From NCBI GenBank assembly GCA_021201095.1, contig JAJQFO010000346.1, forward strand, positions 2,118 to 43,482: DNA of 41,365 nt, in the 5' to 3' direction. The position numbers and the translations under genes were made by a program. The stretch is from Lachnospiraceae bacterium (GTDB lineage: Bacteria; Bacillota; Clostridia; Lachnospirales; Lachnospiraceae). A model generated the notes under the pieces. It had not been told where the DNA came from, made no database searches, and saw only the letters and a list, made by a program, of their open reading frames with translations. Below, one piece after another: positions 1 through 8,741 of the stretch (positions within the stretch are counted from its first letter, which is position 1; each line of letters begins with the position of its first letter).

Positions 1-31
1 CGATTCGTCGTCTGCTAGGTTATGTGCATAA

Positions 32-901
32 TCCGCAGCACAAACTGAGGCTGCTGAGACGGAGGATGATACTGAAGCTGCAGAAACCGAGGAAGTAACT
101 GAGGCAGCCGAGACGGAAGAAGAGACTGAAGCAGCTGAAACCGAGGAAGATGCAGAAGAGGTAACCGATTATACCATCAAGGAAGGCGTTCTCATGGTTG
201 GTATGGAGATCGGATATCCTCCAATGGAATACTTTGACGAGGATGGTGCAACGGCGATCGGCTTTGATGTTGAGGTAGCTACCGCGCTCGCTGAGGAGCT
301 TGGACTGGAGCTTGAGATTGTAGATACTGCCTGGGACGGCATTTTCGCCGGCGTGACCACGGATAAGTATGACTGCATCATTTCCAGTGTTTCCTACACA
401 GATGACAGAAATGAGAACTATCTGCTGAGCTCTCCGTACGTGGCAAATGCACCGGTGATCGTGGTTCCGAATGATTCTGATATCGCGGATATCATGGATC
501 TGGACGGCAAGACTGTAGCGGTGCAGATGGAGACTACCGCAGATTACCTGATTCAGGAATACATTGCAGATGGTCTGGATACCGACCTGAGACAGTATGA
601 GAAGGTCATCAACGCTTTTGACGAGATCAAGGCGGGACGTGTGGATGCGGTCTGCACGGATTCTGTAGTGGCTTCCTATTATCTGGGAGATGATGCCAAC
701 GATTATGCGACAGTATGGCAGTCTGATGAGAAAGAGCCGATTGTAATCTGCATGAAGAAAGACAACGATGCACTTGCAGAGAAGATCAATGAAGGCATGG
801 CTGCGCTGTTTGAAAACGGCACCATGGCTGAGCTGGCAGTGAAGTACTTCGGCACGGAGGACGTGATCGAAGGTCTGGCTGAGGGCTTTGGCGTAGAGTA
901 A
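32..901 (+). CDS. Amino-acid ABC transporter substrate-binding protein (5' incomplete)
   Basis: Periplasmic-binding-protein type 2 fold that captures a polar amino acid outside the cell and delivers it to the permease/ATPase encoded next. The readable frame opens with an acidic linker of four 9-residue TEAAETExx repeats, then the domain begins around VTDYTIKEGVLMVG and runs through typical family stretches (IGYPPMEYFDEDG, GFDVEVATALAEELGL, WDGIFAGVTTDKYDCIISSVSYT, and a Tyr-Phe-Gly near the C terminus). The lipoprotein signal peptide expected upstream of such a linker is absent: an in-frame TAA lies at 29-31 and no start codon follows until ATG 194. The first 31 bases are therefore either a contig-edge artefact or a real disruption. 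Family assignment is firm; which amino acid is bound cannot be read from the sequence. Confidence 0.9.
   Translation, partial: SAAQTEAAETEDDTEAAETEEVTEAAETEEETEAAETEEDAEEVTDYTIKEGVLMVGMEIGYPPMEYFDEDGATAIGFDVEVATALAEELGLELEIVDTAWDGIFAGVTTDKYDCIISSVSYTDDRNENYLLSSPYVANAPVIVVPNDSDIADIMDLDGKTVAVQMETTADYLIQEYIADGLDTDLRQYEKVINAFDEIKAGRVDAVCTDSVVASYYLGDDANDYATVWQSDEKEPIVICMKKDNDALAEKINEGMAALFENGTMAELAVKYFGTEDVIEGLAEGFGVE
44..151 (+). repeat. 27-bp tandem repeat coding an acidic linker
   Basis: Four consecutive 27-bp units (44-70, 71-97, 98-124, 125-151), each encoding TEAAETExx. It forms the linker between the missing lipid anchor and the binding domain. Copies differ mostly at third codon positions, so the repeat is conserved at protein level. 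Confidence 0.85.
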
Positions 902-917
902 TTTGTGCGGAAAAAAG

Positions 918-942
918 ATGCGCGGATAAAGAAGCCGCGCAT
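918..942 (+). other. Hairpin between binding-protein and permease genes
   Basis: 8-bp perfect stem (918-925 with 935-942) and 9-nt loop, no T-tract. It is the first of two stem-loops in the 269-bp gap between the binding protein and permease genes. Confidence 0.5.
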
Positions 943-997
943 GTGAAGGCGAAAAGATCGTGCAGGGAAGCTGCGCGTGATGAAAGCACGGACGCAT

Positions 998-1039
998 GCG
1001 GGCGCGGGAAATACTGCTCTTGGGCAGTCCCGCGCCCGC
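998..1039 (+). other. Strong GC-rich intercistronic hairpin
   Basis: Perfect 12-bp stem (998-1009 with 1028-1039) carrying an inner CTGC/GCAG stem, with no downstream T-run. Its position after a binding-protein gene matches known mRNA-stabilising or processing hairpins that let the binding protein be made in excess over the membrane subunits. That role is inferred; the stem is seen directly. Confidence 0.6.
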
Positions 1040-1170
1040 GCGTGTAAAACCACATCATAACTGTATCAGGTACAGGAGATTGCATTCAGGAGACAGTTTC
1101 CATTCAGCTGCCCCGGAAGCTGCGGCCTGTTGTTCTGAATTGTTATCAGAAAATAAGGATGGGTTGAGAA

Positions 1171-1824
1171 ATGTTAGAGAGAATTATACGGTGGATGCCG
1201 CAGCTGTTAGTTGGCGCGAGAACCACGATTATTATCACGATCATATCCGTCAGTATCGGTCTGGTGCTGGCCGTGTTTCTTGCCCTTGGCAAGATGTCGA
1301 AGCATAAGATCCTGAGCGCTCCCTGCAGCGCGTACATCTTTTTCTTCCGCGGGACACCCCTGCTGATGCAGATTTATTTCATCTATTTCGGACTGCCGCA
1401 GCTCAATCCGGCATTGACGATCCGAAGTGCTTTTGTGGCGGCGCTGATTGCCTATGTGTTGAATACAGCGGCGTATCTGGCAGAAAATATCCGTGCCGGA
1501 ATTCAGTCCATCGACAAGGGGCAGTTTGAAGCAGCGAAGGCTCTGGGGCTGACCTACGGTCAGACGATGCGTCTGGTCATTATCCCGCAGACCGTGAGGA
1601 GACTGATCCCGCCGGTGGGTAATGAGTTTATCATGGTTCTGAAGGACGTTTCTCTGGTAGCGATCATTGGCCTGACGGATCTGACTAAGGTGACGAGGGC
1701 GATTTCCTCCTCATCAGCGACGGCTCTTGTCTATATACCGGCCATGATTTTATATCTGATCATTACGGCATTCTTCACCTTTATTTTCAATAAGCTGGAG
1801 AATAAGTATTCGGTTTACCAATAA
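1171..1824 (+). CDS. Amino-acid ABC transporter permease (HisM/GlnP family)
   Basis: Inner-membrane permease of a polar amino-acid uptake system; 217 aa, the normal length for this family. It contains the coupling motif for the ATPase, EAAKALGLTYGQTMRLVIIPQ, and the conserved FFRGTPLLMQIYF and NEFIMVLKDVSL segments, with about five hydrophobic helices. Start ATG 1171 is preceded by AAGGATGGG. The ATPase follows after 15 bp, so the two are co-transcribed. Together with the upstream binding protein this forms a complete three-gene importer. Substrate specificity is not determinable from sequence alone. Confidence 0.93.
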   Translation: MLERIIRWMPQLLVGARTTIIITIISVSIGLVLAVFLALGKMSKHKILSAPCSAYIFFFRGTPLLMQIYFIYFGLPQLNPALTIRSAFVAALIAYVLNTAAYLAENIRAGIQSIDKGQFEAAKALGLTYGQTMRLVIIPQTVRRLIPPVGNEFIMVLKDVSLVAIIGLTDLTKVTRAISSSSATALVYIPAMILYLIITAFFTFIFNKLENKYSVYQ

Positions 1825-1839
1825 AGGGGGAACAAAGCT

Positions 1840-2598
<759 letters not shown>

Positions 2599-2602
2599 AA
2601 TC

Positions 2603-3637
2603 ATGAATAAATTCGTATTGAGACAGTCTCTGCTCCTGTTACTGACGGCAACCATCTGGGGCGTTGCTTTTGTTGCCCAGAGCGTGGGGATGGATTATGT
2701 ACAGCCTTTTACATTCAATGCAGTGAGAAATGTGATCGGCGGTGCGGTGCTTCTGCCGGTGATTTTCTTCCTGGATCGGCAAAAGGCTCATCGCAGGAAA
2801 TCAAAAACAGAGGATCGGTCATTTGAAACGGCAGCACAGGCAGATATGCAGGCGGCTGCACAAACAGAAGCAAAGGAAGAACAGAATGTGCAGAGTGCAT
2901 TGAATGCACAGAATCCACAGAATCCACAGAAAGCACCGCAAGTCTTTAAAACAAAGGATTTGATCGCGGGCGGACTAAGCTGCGGGGTCATTCTTTTCCT
3001 GGCTTCGAGTCTGCAGCAATTCGGCATTCAGTATACATCGGTTGGCAAAGCGGGCTTTATCACAGCAATGTATATTGTACTTGTGCCGCTATTTGGTGTT
3101 TTTCTGCATAAAAAGACCGGAGGGCGCGTGTGGGCTGCGGTGATAATGGCGGTTGTGGGACTTTATCTGCTGTGTATGACGGGCGACAGTCTGGCTTTGC
3201 AGGGCGGAGATATCCTGCTTCTGCTCTGTGCCGTCGCGTTTTCTTTTCATATCCTGGTGATTGATTATTTCAGCGCTCGCGTAGACGGAGTCAAAATGTC
3301 CTGTATCCAGTTTTTTACCTGCGGGATACTTTCAGCTATCGGTATGCTGCTCTTTGAGACACCTCAGATCTCCCAGATTCTGGCAGCCTGGGCGCCGATA
3401 GCGTATGCGGGCGTGATGTCCTGCGGCGTGGCCTATACACTTCAGATTGTAGGACAGCGAGGCATGAACCCGACGGTCGCTTCCCTGATCCTGAGTCTCG
3501 AGTCCGTAATTTCTCTGCTTTCCGGCTGGGTGATCCTGCATCAGAGTCTGTCCGGGCGGGAGCTGGCTGGGTGCGTGATCATGTTCGCGGCGATCATACT
3601 GGTACAGCTGCCGGGCACGCAGAAGGAAGATTTATAG
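2603..3637 (+). CDS. EamA/DMT-family transporter with hydrophilic insertion
   Basis: Membrane exporter of the drug/metabolite transporter superfamily, ten-helix duplicated EamA fold (344 aa), with the typical N-terminal helix ATIWGVAFVAQSVGM and the second-repeat signature TVASLILSLESVISLLSG near the end. The start at ATG 2603 is chosen because AAGGAGTG lies 12 bp upstream; an earlier in-frame ATG at 2588 overlaps the ATPase gene. Residues about 61-118, between the second and third helices, are a Gln/Ala/Asn-rich hydrophilic stretch (AAAQTEAKEEQ, NAQNPQNPQK) absent from ordinary members. Being last in an amino-acid importer operon hints at a metabolite-exporting role, but the substrate is unknown. 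Confidence 0.88.
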   Translation: MNKFVLRQSLLLLLTATIWGVAFVAQSVGMDYVQPFTFNAVRNVIGGAVLLPVIFFLDRQKAHRRKSKTEDRSFETAAQADMQAAAQTEAKEEQNVQSALNAQNPQNPQKAPQVFKTKDLIAGGLSCGVILFLASSLQQFGIQYTSVGKAGFITAMYIVLVPLFGVFLHKKTGGRVWAAVIMAVVGLYLLCMTGDSLALQGGDILLLLCAVAFSFHILVIDYFSARVDGVKMSCIQFFTCGILSAIGMLLFETPQISQILAAWAPIAYAGVMSCGVAYTLQIVGQRGMNPTVASLILSLESVISLLSGWVILHQSLSGRELAGCVIMFAAIILVQLPGTQKEDL

Positions 3638-3651
3638 GTTTACGACCGAAT

Positions 3652-3726
3652 AACCAGTTTTGTAATGCATGGATGAGGAAATAGCGAGGAGCTCCTTTTC
3701 CGCATTTACGAAGCTGGTTTTTTATT
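3652..3726 (+). terminator. Rho-independent terminator of the ABC/EamA operon
   Basis: AACCAGTTTTGTAA pairs with TTACGAAGCTGGTT (14 bp, two G-U pairs); the loop holds a GGAGCTCC palindrome, and the stem is followed directly by TTTTTATT. Confidence 0.8.
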
Positions 3727-3817
3727 CCCGCTGCATATTAAGCAGATTTACGGTATTTTTCGGCCTGCAGGTTTGACATTGTAATGTCTGCAAAAATTTA
3801 GCCTGGATTCTTTATAC

Positions 3818-3846
3818 TTGACAAATATACACAGGGGACTTAAAAT
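3818..3846 (+). promoter_or_regulatory. Promoter for the DegV gene
   Basis: TTGACA (3818-3823), 17-bp spacer, TAAAAT (3841-3846). The start codon is 330 bp downstream, giving a long leader that contains an inverted repeat and the 17-bp tandem array. This accounts for most of the 450-bp gene-free stretch. Confidence 0.6.
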
Positions 3847-3861
3847 CAAATTATTGACAGG

Positions 3862-3882
3862 ACGTAGATTTAAAAACTACGT
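3862..3882. promoter_or_regulatory. Inverted repeat ACGTAG-N9-CTACGT
   Basis: Perfect 6-bp arms about 15 bp downstream of the predicted degV -10 box. The position suits either an operator or a small leader hairpin. No regulator can be named. Confidence 0.4.
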
Positions 3883-3969
3883 TATGAAATTATGCAGCAT
3901 TTAAGCAGGCCATTCTTTTTGCCTTCAGAAGGTGATTAAAAGGTGATTATATGCGCTGCTTTTTATAAA

Positions 3970-4088
3970 TGAATTGTATTTATATGTGAATTGCATTTAT
4001 ATGTGGATTGCATTTATATGTGGATTGCATTTATATGTGGATTGCATTTATATGTGAATTGCGTTTATATATGAATTGCAATTATATG
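3970..4088. repeat. Seven-copy 17-bp tandem repeat upstream of degV
   Basis: Seven contiguous units, consensus TGRATTGCATTTATATG, at 3970, 3987, 4004, 4021, 4038, 4055 and 4072. The three central copies are identical; the outer ones carry single changes. They lie in the predicted untranslated leader of the DegV gene and contain no open frame of note. Confidence 0.9.
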
Positions 4089-4175
4089 TATGCAGCGTCA
4101 TATATGTTTGCTGCGTTATTTCTATGTGTTGCGATAGGATGTGGCTATAAATGAAAAGAACATGAGGGAAAAAAT

Positions 4176-5063
4176 ATGGGAGATTATGTTTTGAGTTGCT
4201 GTTCGACTGTGGATTTGACAAAGGAGCATCTGGAGAGGCGTGGGATTTCCTATGCCTGCATGCATTATTCTATGGACGGAAAAGAGTACATGGATGATCT
4301 CGGAGAGACGATGCCGTTTGATCAGTTTTATAAGGCCATGCAGGATGGAGCGGATACCAGGACTTCCCAGATCAATGTGGAAGAGTTTCTGAAATATTTC
4401 CGGCCATTTCTGGAGAAGGGGCTGGATATTCTGCATGTCACTCTATCCAGTGGGATTTCCGGCACTTATAATTCCGCATGTGTTGCCCGGGACATGCTTA
4501 CGGAAGAATTTCCGGAGCGCACGATTCTGGTGGCAGATTCCTTGGCAGCATCCTCCGGATACGGACTGCTGATGGACATGCTGGCGGATATGCGCGACAC
4601 AGGAGCCTCTCTGCTGGTATTATATGACTGGCTCCAGGCAAACCGGCTGACCATTCATCACTGGTTCTTTTCTTCTGATCTGACCTTTTTTATTAAAGGC
4701 GGCAGGATTTCAAAAACTTCCGGATTTATCGGGAATATGCTGAACATCTGCCCGCTTATGAATGTCAATGATGAGGGGAAGCTGATTCCGCGCACCAACA
4801 TCCGCGGCAAGCGTACGGTCATCAAAAAAATAGTGGAGCAAATGAAGGAGCATGCTGTAAAAGGGACAAGCTACAGCGGAAAGTGCTATATGTCTCACTC
4901 CGCATGCTATGAGGACGCCCGGGCAGTCGCGGATCTGGTAGAGGCTGCTTTTCCGAATCTTTCCGGCCCGGTGCAGATTTACAGCATCGGCACGACCATT
5001 GGCAGCCATACCGGGCCGGGGACGGTCGCGCTGTTTTTTGTGGGAGATGAGCGGACCCGCTGA
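4176..5063 (+). CDS. DegV family fatty-acid-binding protein
   Basis: Soluble protein that binds a single fatty acid; in Firmicutes FakB members of this family present exogenous fatty acids to the FakA kinase for phospholipid synthesis. The 295-aa length is typical. Family landmarks are the TSQINVEEF stretch, the HVTLSSGISGTYNSA loop that contacts the lipid carboxylate, and the FIKGGRISKTSGFIG segment. Start ATG 4176 has GAGGG upstream. The gene stands alone after a long repeat-bearing leader and converges with the VWA gene. No fakA gene is in the window. The lipid ligand is unknown. Confidence 0.92.
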   Translation: MGDYVLSCCSTVDLTKEHLERRGISYACMHYSMDGKEYMDDLGETMPFDQFYKAMQDGADTRTSQINVEEFLKYFRPFLEKGLDILHVTLSSGISGTYNSACVARDMLTEEFPERTILVADSLAASSGYGLLMDMLADMRDTGASLLVLYDWLQANRLTIHHWFFSSDLTFFIKGGRISKTSGFIGNMLNICPLMNVNDEGKLIPRTNIRGKRTVIKKIVEQMKEHAVKGTSYSGKCYMSHSACYEDARAVADLVEAAFPNLSGPVQIYSIGTTIGSHTGPGTVALFFVGDERTR

Positions 5064-5126
5064 AAAGCGAGGCAATCCTCTGGAGGGGAAACCATCACAC
5101 AGGAAGATCGATAGGTCTATCCTTCA

Positions 5127-5145
5127 GCGGCGGGGCTACCGCCGC
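5127..5145. terminator. GC hairpin between convergent genes
   Basis: GCGGCGG/CCGCCGC stem with 5-nt loop, overlapping the stop of the VWA gene in the short gap between convergent genes. It lacks a T-tract, so termination is only plausible. Confidence 0.3.
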
Positions 5146-6785
5146 AGATCTTCTTCATCTACGATCAGCTTGATTGCCCAGGGCGGGACATCTACATCGC
5201 GGTAGTCCTCGCGCAGAAATACGAACGCAGTATCGTAGGGCGGTTTTTTGACCGGAAAGGTGCCATAGCCGTCTGTGAAGTAAATCAGCCCGCGCAGCTT
5301 TGTGAAGCATCCTTTGCACATCAGCTCCTTTACCCGGGCAAACGGAGGACGGAAGTCCGTGCCGCCAAAGCCCCGGATGGTAAAGTGTTCCAGATACTGC
5401 TGCATTTCCTCGTGATTTGTGATCAGCACATCCTCCTGCACCCGGTCGTCACATTGCAGGATGTGAATATGGATTTTGCGGAAAAAGCTTTCCGATTCAC
5501 TTAAGATGCTGTAGGTTTCCTCCAGAAAATGCAGCAGCAGGTCTCCCTGGCAGGACATGGAGGTGTCCAGTACGATCACAAAATCCTCAATTTTCTTTAC
5601 CTCTTTTGTCTCCAGAGGTTCAATCAGAGGCAGATTCCCATACAGCTCCATGCCATAATGGTAATAAATATAGTCAAAAGAATCCTGATCCACCTGCATT
5701 TCTTCTTTTAATACAGAAAATTTCCTCAGAAACTTCCGGTAATCATAGCGGTGCCGGTTTGCGGCGCAGACCTGCTCCTCCAGAGCTTTCACATCATCGG
5801 AGGTGTCTTTTCCAAAGGTTTCCAGCTCTGTCTGCATGCGGTCACGGATATCGTCCCATTTTTTCTTCGCATTCGGGAGGGATGGATTGAAATTGTCGGT
5901 ATTTTGTTTTGGCTCAGAAGGCTCGTTTGGCGAATCCGACCCGGCATTCTGCGGGGAAGGGGAGGGGCTGCGCTGCTGTTGGTCATTTTGCTGCTCCCAG
6001 CGGCTGTGATCATCCACGGCGAATTCCCGCTTCAGACGGTCGAGCTGTGCCCGGTCCGGATGAAGTACGCAGAGAATACGGTAAACACGCTGCGCAGTCA
6101 ACGCAGGGCTGGATTCCCTTACACTGCTTTCGCTGGTGAAGGTATGTTCCTGTGCATGGACACTTGGATGAGAAGAACAGTTTGCCGAAAATTCGTCTTT
6201 CCTGGAAGGTCGGCTTGCTGAAAATCCATCTGTATTGGAAGGTTGGCTCGCTGAAAGTCCATCTGTCTGAGAAGAACGGTTCGTTAAAAACTCATTTGTC
6301 CGAAGACTCGGGATTTTTGAAGACATGCCCGCAGCTGAATTTCCGGAGACAGGAGTAGTACGGAGTGTGCGGTAGAATTCTCTACGCAGTGGGGACTGCG
6401 GCCTGCGCAGCGCTCGGATATAGAGTCCGTCGATGACTGCTTCCGCAGCTACATCGCAGGCGAGATTCCAGTATTCAGGATCCCGGTCGCCGCGCACCCA
6501 CGGATGTGCGAACAGACAGTGCAGGATACTGTGCAGATACAGCCGGTTGATTTGCTCACGCCCTTTGCGGAAAACAGAGACGACCTGATCGGGCTGAAAA
6601 TAGTAATAGCTGCCATCCGTACCGGCGGTCCGGATCTGTCCATCTGCAAGAATTGCCAGAGAGGAGAGCGCCACATCCAGAAAGCGCATATTCAGATAGA
6701 GCTCATTTTGCGCGCCGCGCAGAATATCACGCGCGATGTCTTCAAAGGCTGCGTTGTGCGCCTGTTCGTCATAAAGAATACCCAT
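5136..6785 (-). CDS. VWA-like / DUF2201 metallopeptidase-domain protein
   Basis: Two-domain protein of the DUF2201 type. The N-terminal part holds a putative metallopeptidase-like helix (LHSILHCLFAHPW) and the C-terminal part a von Willebrand A-like domain with a metal-site start FVIVLDTSMSCQG (DxSxS variant). Between them lies a Ser/Asn/Asp-rich spacer including four 11-residue near-repeats. Such proteins pair with MoxR-type ATPases, as in RavA-ViaA-like chaperone or metal-insertion systems; the matching ATPase is encoded at 8742-10463 on the same strand. The start is taken at ATG 6785, which has AGAGG 7 bp upstream, rather than the in-frame TTG at 6806. The substrate is unknown. The spacer makes it longer than simple family members. 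Confidence 0.85.
   Translation of the reverse strand: MGILYDEQAHNAAFEDIARDILRGAQNELYLNMRFLDVALSSLAILADGQIRTAGTDGSYYYFQPDQVVSVFRKGREQINRLYLHSILHCLFAHPWVRGDRDPEYWNLACDVAAEAVIDGLYIRALRRPQSPLRREFYRTLRTTPVSGNSAAGMSSKIPSLRTNEFLTNRSSQTDGLSASQPSNTDGFSASRPSRKDEFSANCSSHPSVHAQEHTFTSESSVRESSPALTAQRVYRILCVLHPDRAQLDRLKREFAVDDHSRWEQQNDQQQRSPSPSPQNAGSDSPNEPSEPKQNTDNFNPSLPNAKKKWDDIRDRMQTELETFGKDTSDDVKALEEQVCAANRHRYDYRKFLRKFSVLKEEMQVDQDSFDYIYYHYGMELYGNLPLIEPLETKEVKKIEDFVIVLDTSMSCQGDLLLHFLEETYSILSESESFFRKIHIHILQCDDRVQEDVLITNHEEMQQYLEHFTIRGFGGTDFRPPFARVKELMCKGCFTKLRGLIYFTDGYGTFPVKKPPYDTAFVFLREDYRDVDVPPWAIKLIVDEEDLRR
6171..6302 (-). repeat. 33-bp in-frame repeat inside the VWA gene
   Basis: Four 33-bp units (from 6171, 6204, 6237 and 6270) encode variants of TDGFSASRPSR. 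They sit in the linker between the two domains, so copy-number change would alter only spacer length. Confidence 0.8.
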
Positions 6786-6802
6786 GGGAATGCCTCTTTT
6801 AT

Positions 6803-6907
6803 TCAAATGTCTGCTTGTCCTGAAATTTCCTATACTATATTCAGGTGTCCGTTTGTCCAGGTGTTTCCTACACTATATTCAGGTGTCCGTTTGTCCAGAT
6901 GTTTCCT
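6803..6907. repeat. 38-bp tandem repeat upstream of the VWA gene
   Basis: Three copies starting at 6803, 6841 and 6879, the last partial. Each full copy holds TCAGGTGTCCGTTTGTCC and a TAYACTATAT block; read on the minus strand the latter gives TATAGT, a possible -10 element, so the promoter of the VWA gene may be duplicated here. The rest of 6908-7001 shows nothing recognisable. Confidence 0.7.
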
Positions 6908-7001
6908 CAGAACTGCTCGTCTGCAGAAAAAACGATCCCGGCCTGGCGGATTGATTAACACTATAAATCGAAATCACCTGAAAAGCAAGTAAAAGAAACT
7001 C

Positions 7002-7030
7002 TTGACAGCCTATTTTTGTGAGCGTAAACT
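7002..7030 (+). promoter_or_regulatory. Promoter for ilvE
   Basis: TTGACA (7002-7007), 17-bp spacer, TAAACT (7025-7030), about 115 bp before the ilvE start. No T-box or attenuator fold was recognised in the leader. Confidence 0.65.
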
Positions 7031-7145
7031 ATGGAAAGCAAGTTGTTTGTGCCGGCGGCTTTGTGAAATAACTGCGATCCGGCAAAACAGGGCAGACGAT
7101 GAGGAGTTGCCTGCGATTCCATTATACAAAGGAAGGACAAGGATT

Positions 7146-8171
7146 ATGGAGAAAAAAAATATTGACTGGGCAAATCTGGGCTTTGGCTATGTGCAGACGG
7201 ATAAGCGCTACGTAGCTAATTATAAGAATGGAGCCTGGGATGAAGGTGCACTGATCTCAGATGCGACGGTGGCGATCAGTGAATGCGCGGGCGTGCTTCA
7301 GTATGCGCAGACCTGTTTTGAGGGGTTAAAGGCTTATACGACGGAGGATGGTCACATCGTAACGTTCCGTCCGGATCTGAATGCGGCGCGTCTGCACGAT
7401 TCCTGCGAGCGTCTGGAGATTCCGGTATTCCCGGAGGAGCGCTTTGTTGAGGCAGTTTCGGAGACGGTTCTGGCAAACGAGGCTTATGTACCGCCTTATG
7501 GTTCCGGTGCGACGCTGTACATCAGACCGTTCATTTTCGGCAGCAGCTCTGTGATTGGCGTAGCTCCGGCAGAAGAGTATCAGTTCCGTGTCTTCACCAC
7601 ACCGGTAGGCCCGTATTTCAAGGGCGGCGCGAAGCCTTTGACGATCCGAGTGTCAGACTTTGATCGTGCGGCTCCTCATGGAACAGGACACATTAAGGCT
7701 GGCCTTAATTATGCAATGAGCCTTTATGCGATTGTTGACGCACATCATAAGGGATTTGATGAGAATATGTATCTGGATCCGGCGACCCGGACCAAGGTAG
7801 AGGAGACCGGAGGAGCGAACTTCCTGTTTGTGACAAAGGACGGCAAGGTGGTTACGCCGAAATCAGACAGCATTCTTCCTTCCATCACGCGCCGTTCTCT
7901 GGTGACAGTCGCTAAGGACTATCTGGGCCTGGAAGTGGAAGAGCGAGAAGTCTTCTTTGATGAGGTGAAGGACTTTGCTGAGTGCGGTCTGTGCGGTACG
8001 GCTGCGGTGATTTCTCCGGTTGGCAAGATCGTAGATCATGGCAATGAGATCTGCCTGCCGAGCGGGATGACCGAGATGGGGCCGGTGACGAAGAAACTGT
8101 ATGATACCCTGACCGGCATTCAGATGGGCCGCATCGAGGCTCCGAAGGGCTGGATTCATGTGATCAAATAA
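7146..8171 (+). CDS. ilvE: Branched-chain amino-acid aminotransferase
   Basis: PLP enzyme (fold type IV) that transfers the amino group between glutamate and the keto acids of leucine, isoleucine and valine in the cytoplasm. 341 aa matches the family. The cofactor lysine is Lys184 in GTGHIKAGLNYAMS; other landmarks are the QTCFEGLKAY segment near residue 56, YIRPFIFGSS, and the phosphate-contacting EECGTAA-like loop, here AECGLCGTAAVISPVG. The start at ATG 7146 is chosen for AAGGACAAGG just upstream and because family members begin at this point; the open frame extends back to 7002 only by chance. It is a monocistron between two minus-strand genes of the MoxR/VWA pair. D-amino-acid or other class IV aminotransferase activity is unlikely from the length. 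Confidence 0.95.
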   Translation: MEKKNIDWANLGFGYVQTDKRYVANYKNGAWDEGALISDATVAISECAGVLQYAQTCFEGLKAYTTEDGHIVTFRPDLNAARLHDSCERLEIPVFPEERFVEAVSETVLANEAYVPPYGSGATLYIRPFIFGSSSVIGVAPAEEYQFRVFTTPVGPYFKGGAKPLTIRVSDFDRAAPHGTGHIKAGLNYAMSLYAIVDAHHKGFDENMYLDPATRTKVEETGGANFLFVTKDGKVVTPKSDSILPSITRRSLVTVAKDYLGLEVEEREVFFDEVKDFAECGLCGTAAVISPVGKIVDHGNEICLPSGMTEMGPVTKKLYDTLTGIQMGRIEAPKGWIHVIK

Positions 8172-8210
8172 TAGCTGACAAAGATGAGATGAGACTGATA
8201 AAGATTGTAA

Positions 8211-8240
8211 TTGACTAACAAAAAGTCCTCCTGTTACAAT
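8211..8240 (+). promoter_or_regulatory. Promoter for the FeoA-domain gene
   Basis: TTGACT (8211-8216), 18-bp spacer, TACAAT (8235-8240), about 128 bp before the start codon. Confidence 0.5.
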
Positions 8241-8367
8241 GTGTCTAAATGTTTGATATGAAATTCTGACAATGACCAGAAGACAGGTTTCCATCTGTTC
8301 AATGGATGGAAGATAATCTGCTGCAATTGTCAGAGAAAACCGGGACACTTGAGTGGGGGACTTTTTT

Positions 8368-8586
8368 ATGCAATTGTTAACAGAAATGAAGGATAACACA
8401 GTCTGTACAATAAAATGGATGCTCGGACTTTCCGATGAGACCGAGGAAGCACTGCGCGGATGGGAGATCCATCCTGGCAGCGAAATCCGGGTGATCTGCA
8501 ATGATGGCAGCGGGCTGATGATCATTGGAGCCGGAGAGAAAAGGATCGCATTGAACGCGGAGACATCGGGGCATATCCGTGTGTGA
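8368..8586 (+). CDS. Small FeoA-domain protein
   Basis: 72-aa protein with the SH3-like FeoA fold: WEIHPGSEIRVI corresponds to the family's GI.PG..I.V core, followed by LMIIGAGEKRIALN and the terminal IRV strand. FeoA proteins help the FeoB ferrous iron permease, and related stand-alone domains occur in metal regulators. No feoB is present here, so this is an orphan domain protein whose partner is elsewhere or absent. ATG 8368 follows AGTGGGGGA at 7 bp; an in-frame GTG at 8353 overlaps that ribosome site and is rejected. Family call is good, role is open. Confidence 0.75.
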   Translation: MQLLTEMKDNTVCTIKWMLGLSDETEEALRGWEIHPGSEIRVICNDGSGLMIIGAGEKRIALNAETSGHIRV

Positions 8587-8595
8587 AAAATTGGG

Positions 8596-8635
8596 GGCTG
8601 CTTCACCGGTAAAATATTTTCCCGGAGAAGCAGCC
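8596..8635 (+). terminator. Terminator-like hairpin after the FeoA gene
   Basis: GGCTGCTTC pairs with GAAGCAGCC (9 bp) plus an inner CCGG/CCGG pair; the loop is A/T-rich. No clear T-run follows because the sequence continues into a tandem repeat. Confidence 0.45.
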
Positions 8636-8712
8636 TGAATTCGCTAAAATATTTTCCAGGAGAAGCAGCCTGAATTTACTAAAATATTTTCCCGGAAAAC
8701 AGTCTGAATTTT
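8608..8712. repeat. 35-bp tandem repeat between FeoA and MoxR genes
   Basis: Three 35-bp units starting at 8608, 8643 and 8678, each with CTAAAATATTTTCC followed by GGAGAAGCAGCCTGAATT. The third is diverged. The unit duplicates the right arm of the preceding hairpin, so the array may have grown from the terminator. Confidence 0.8.
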
Positions 8713-8741
8713 CCGGAGCGTTTTGCAGAATGCTTCAGAAT

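Noticed and set aside
3970-4088. CRISPR array
   Set aside because: Units are contiguous 17-mers without spacers, and no cas genes are present.
7031-7145. T-box or other amino-acid riboswitch before ilvE
   Set aside because: Only about 115 nt and no T-box core or terminator/antiterminator pair found.
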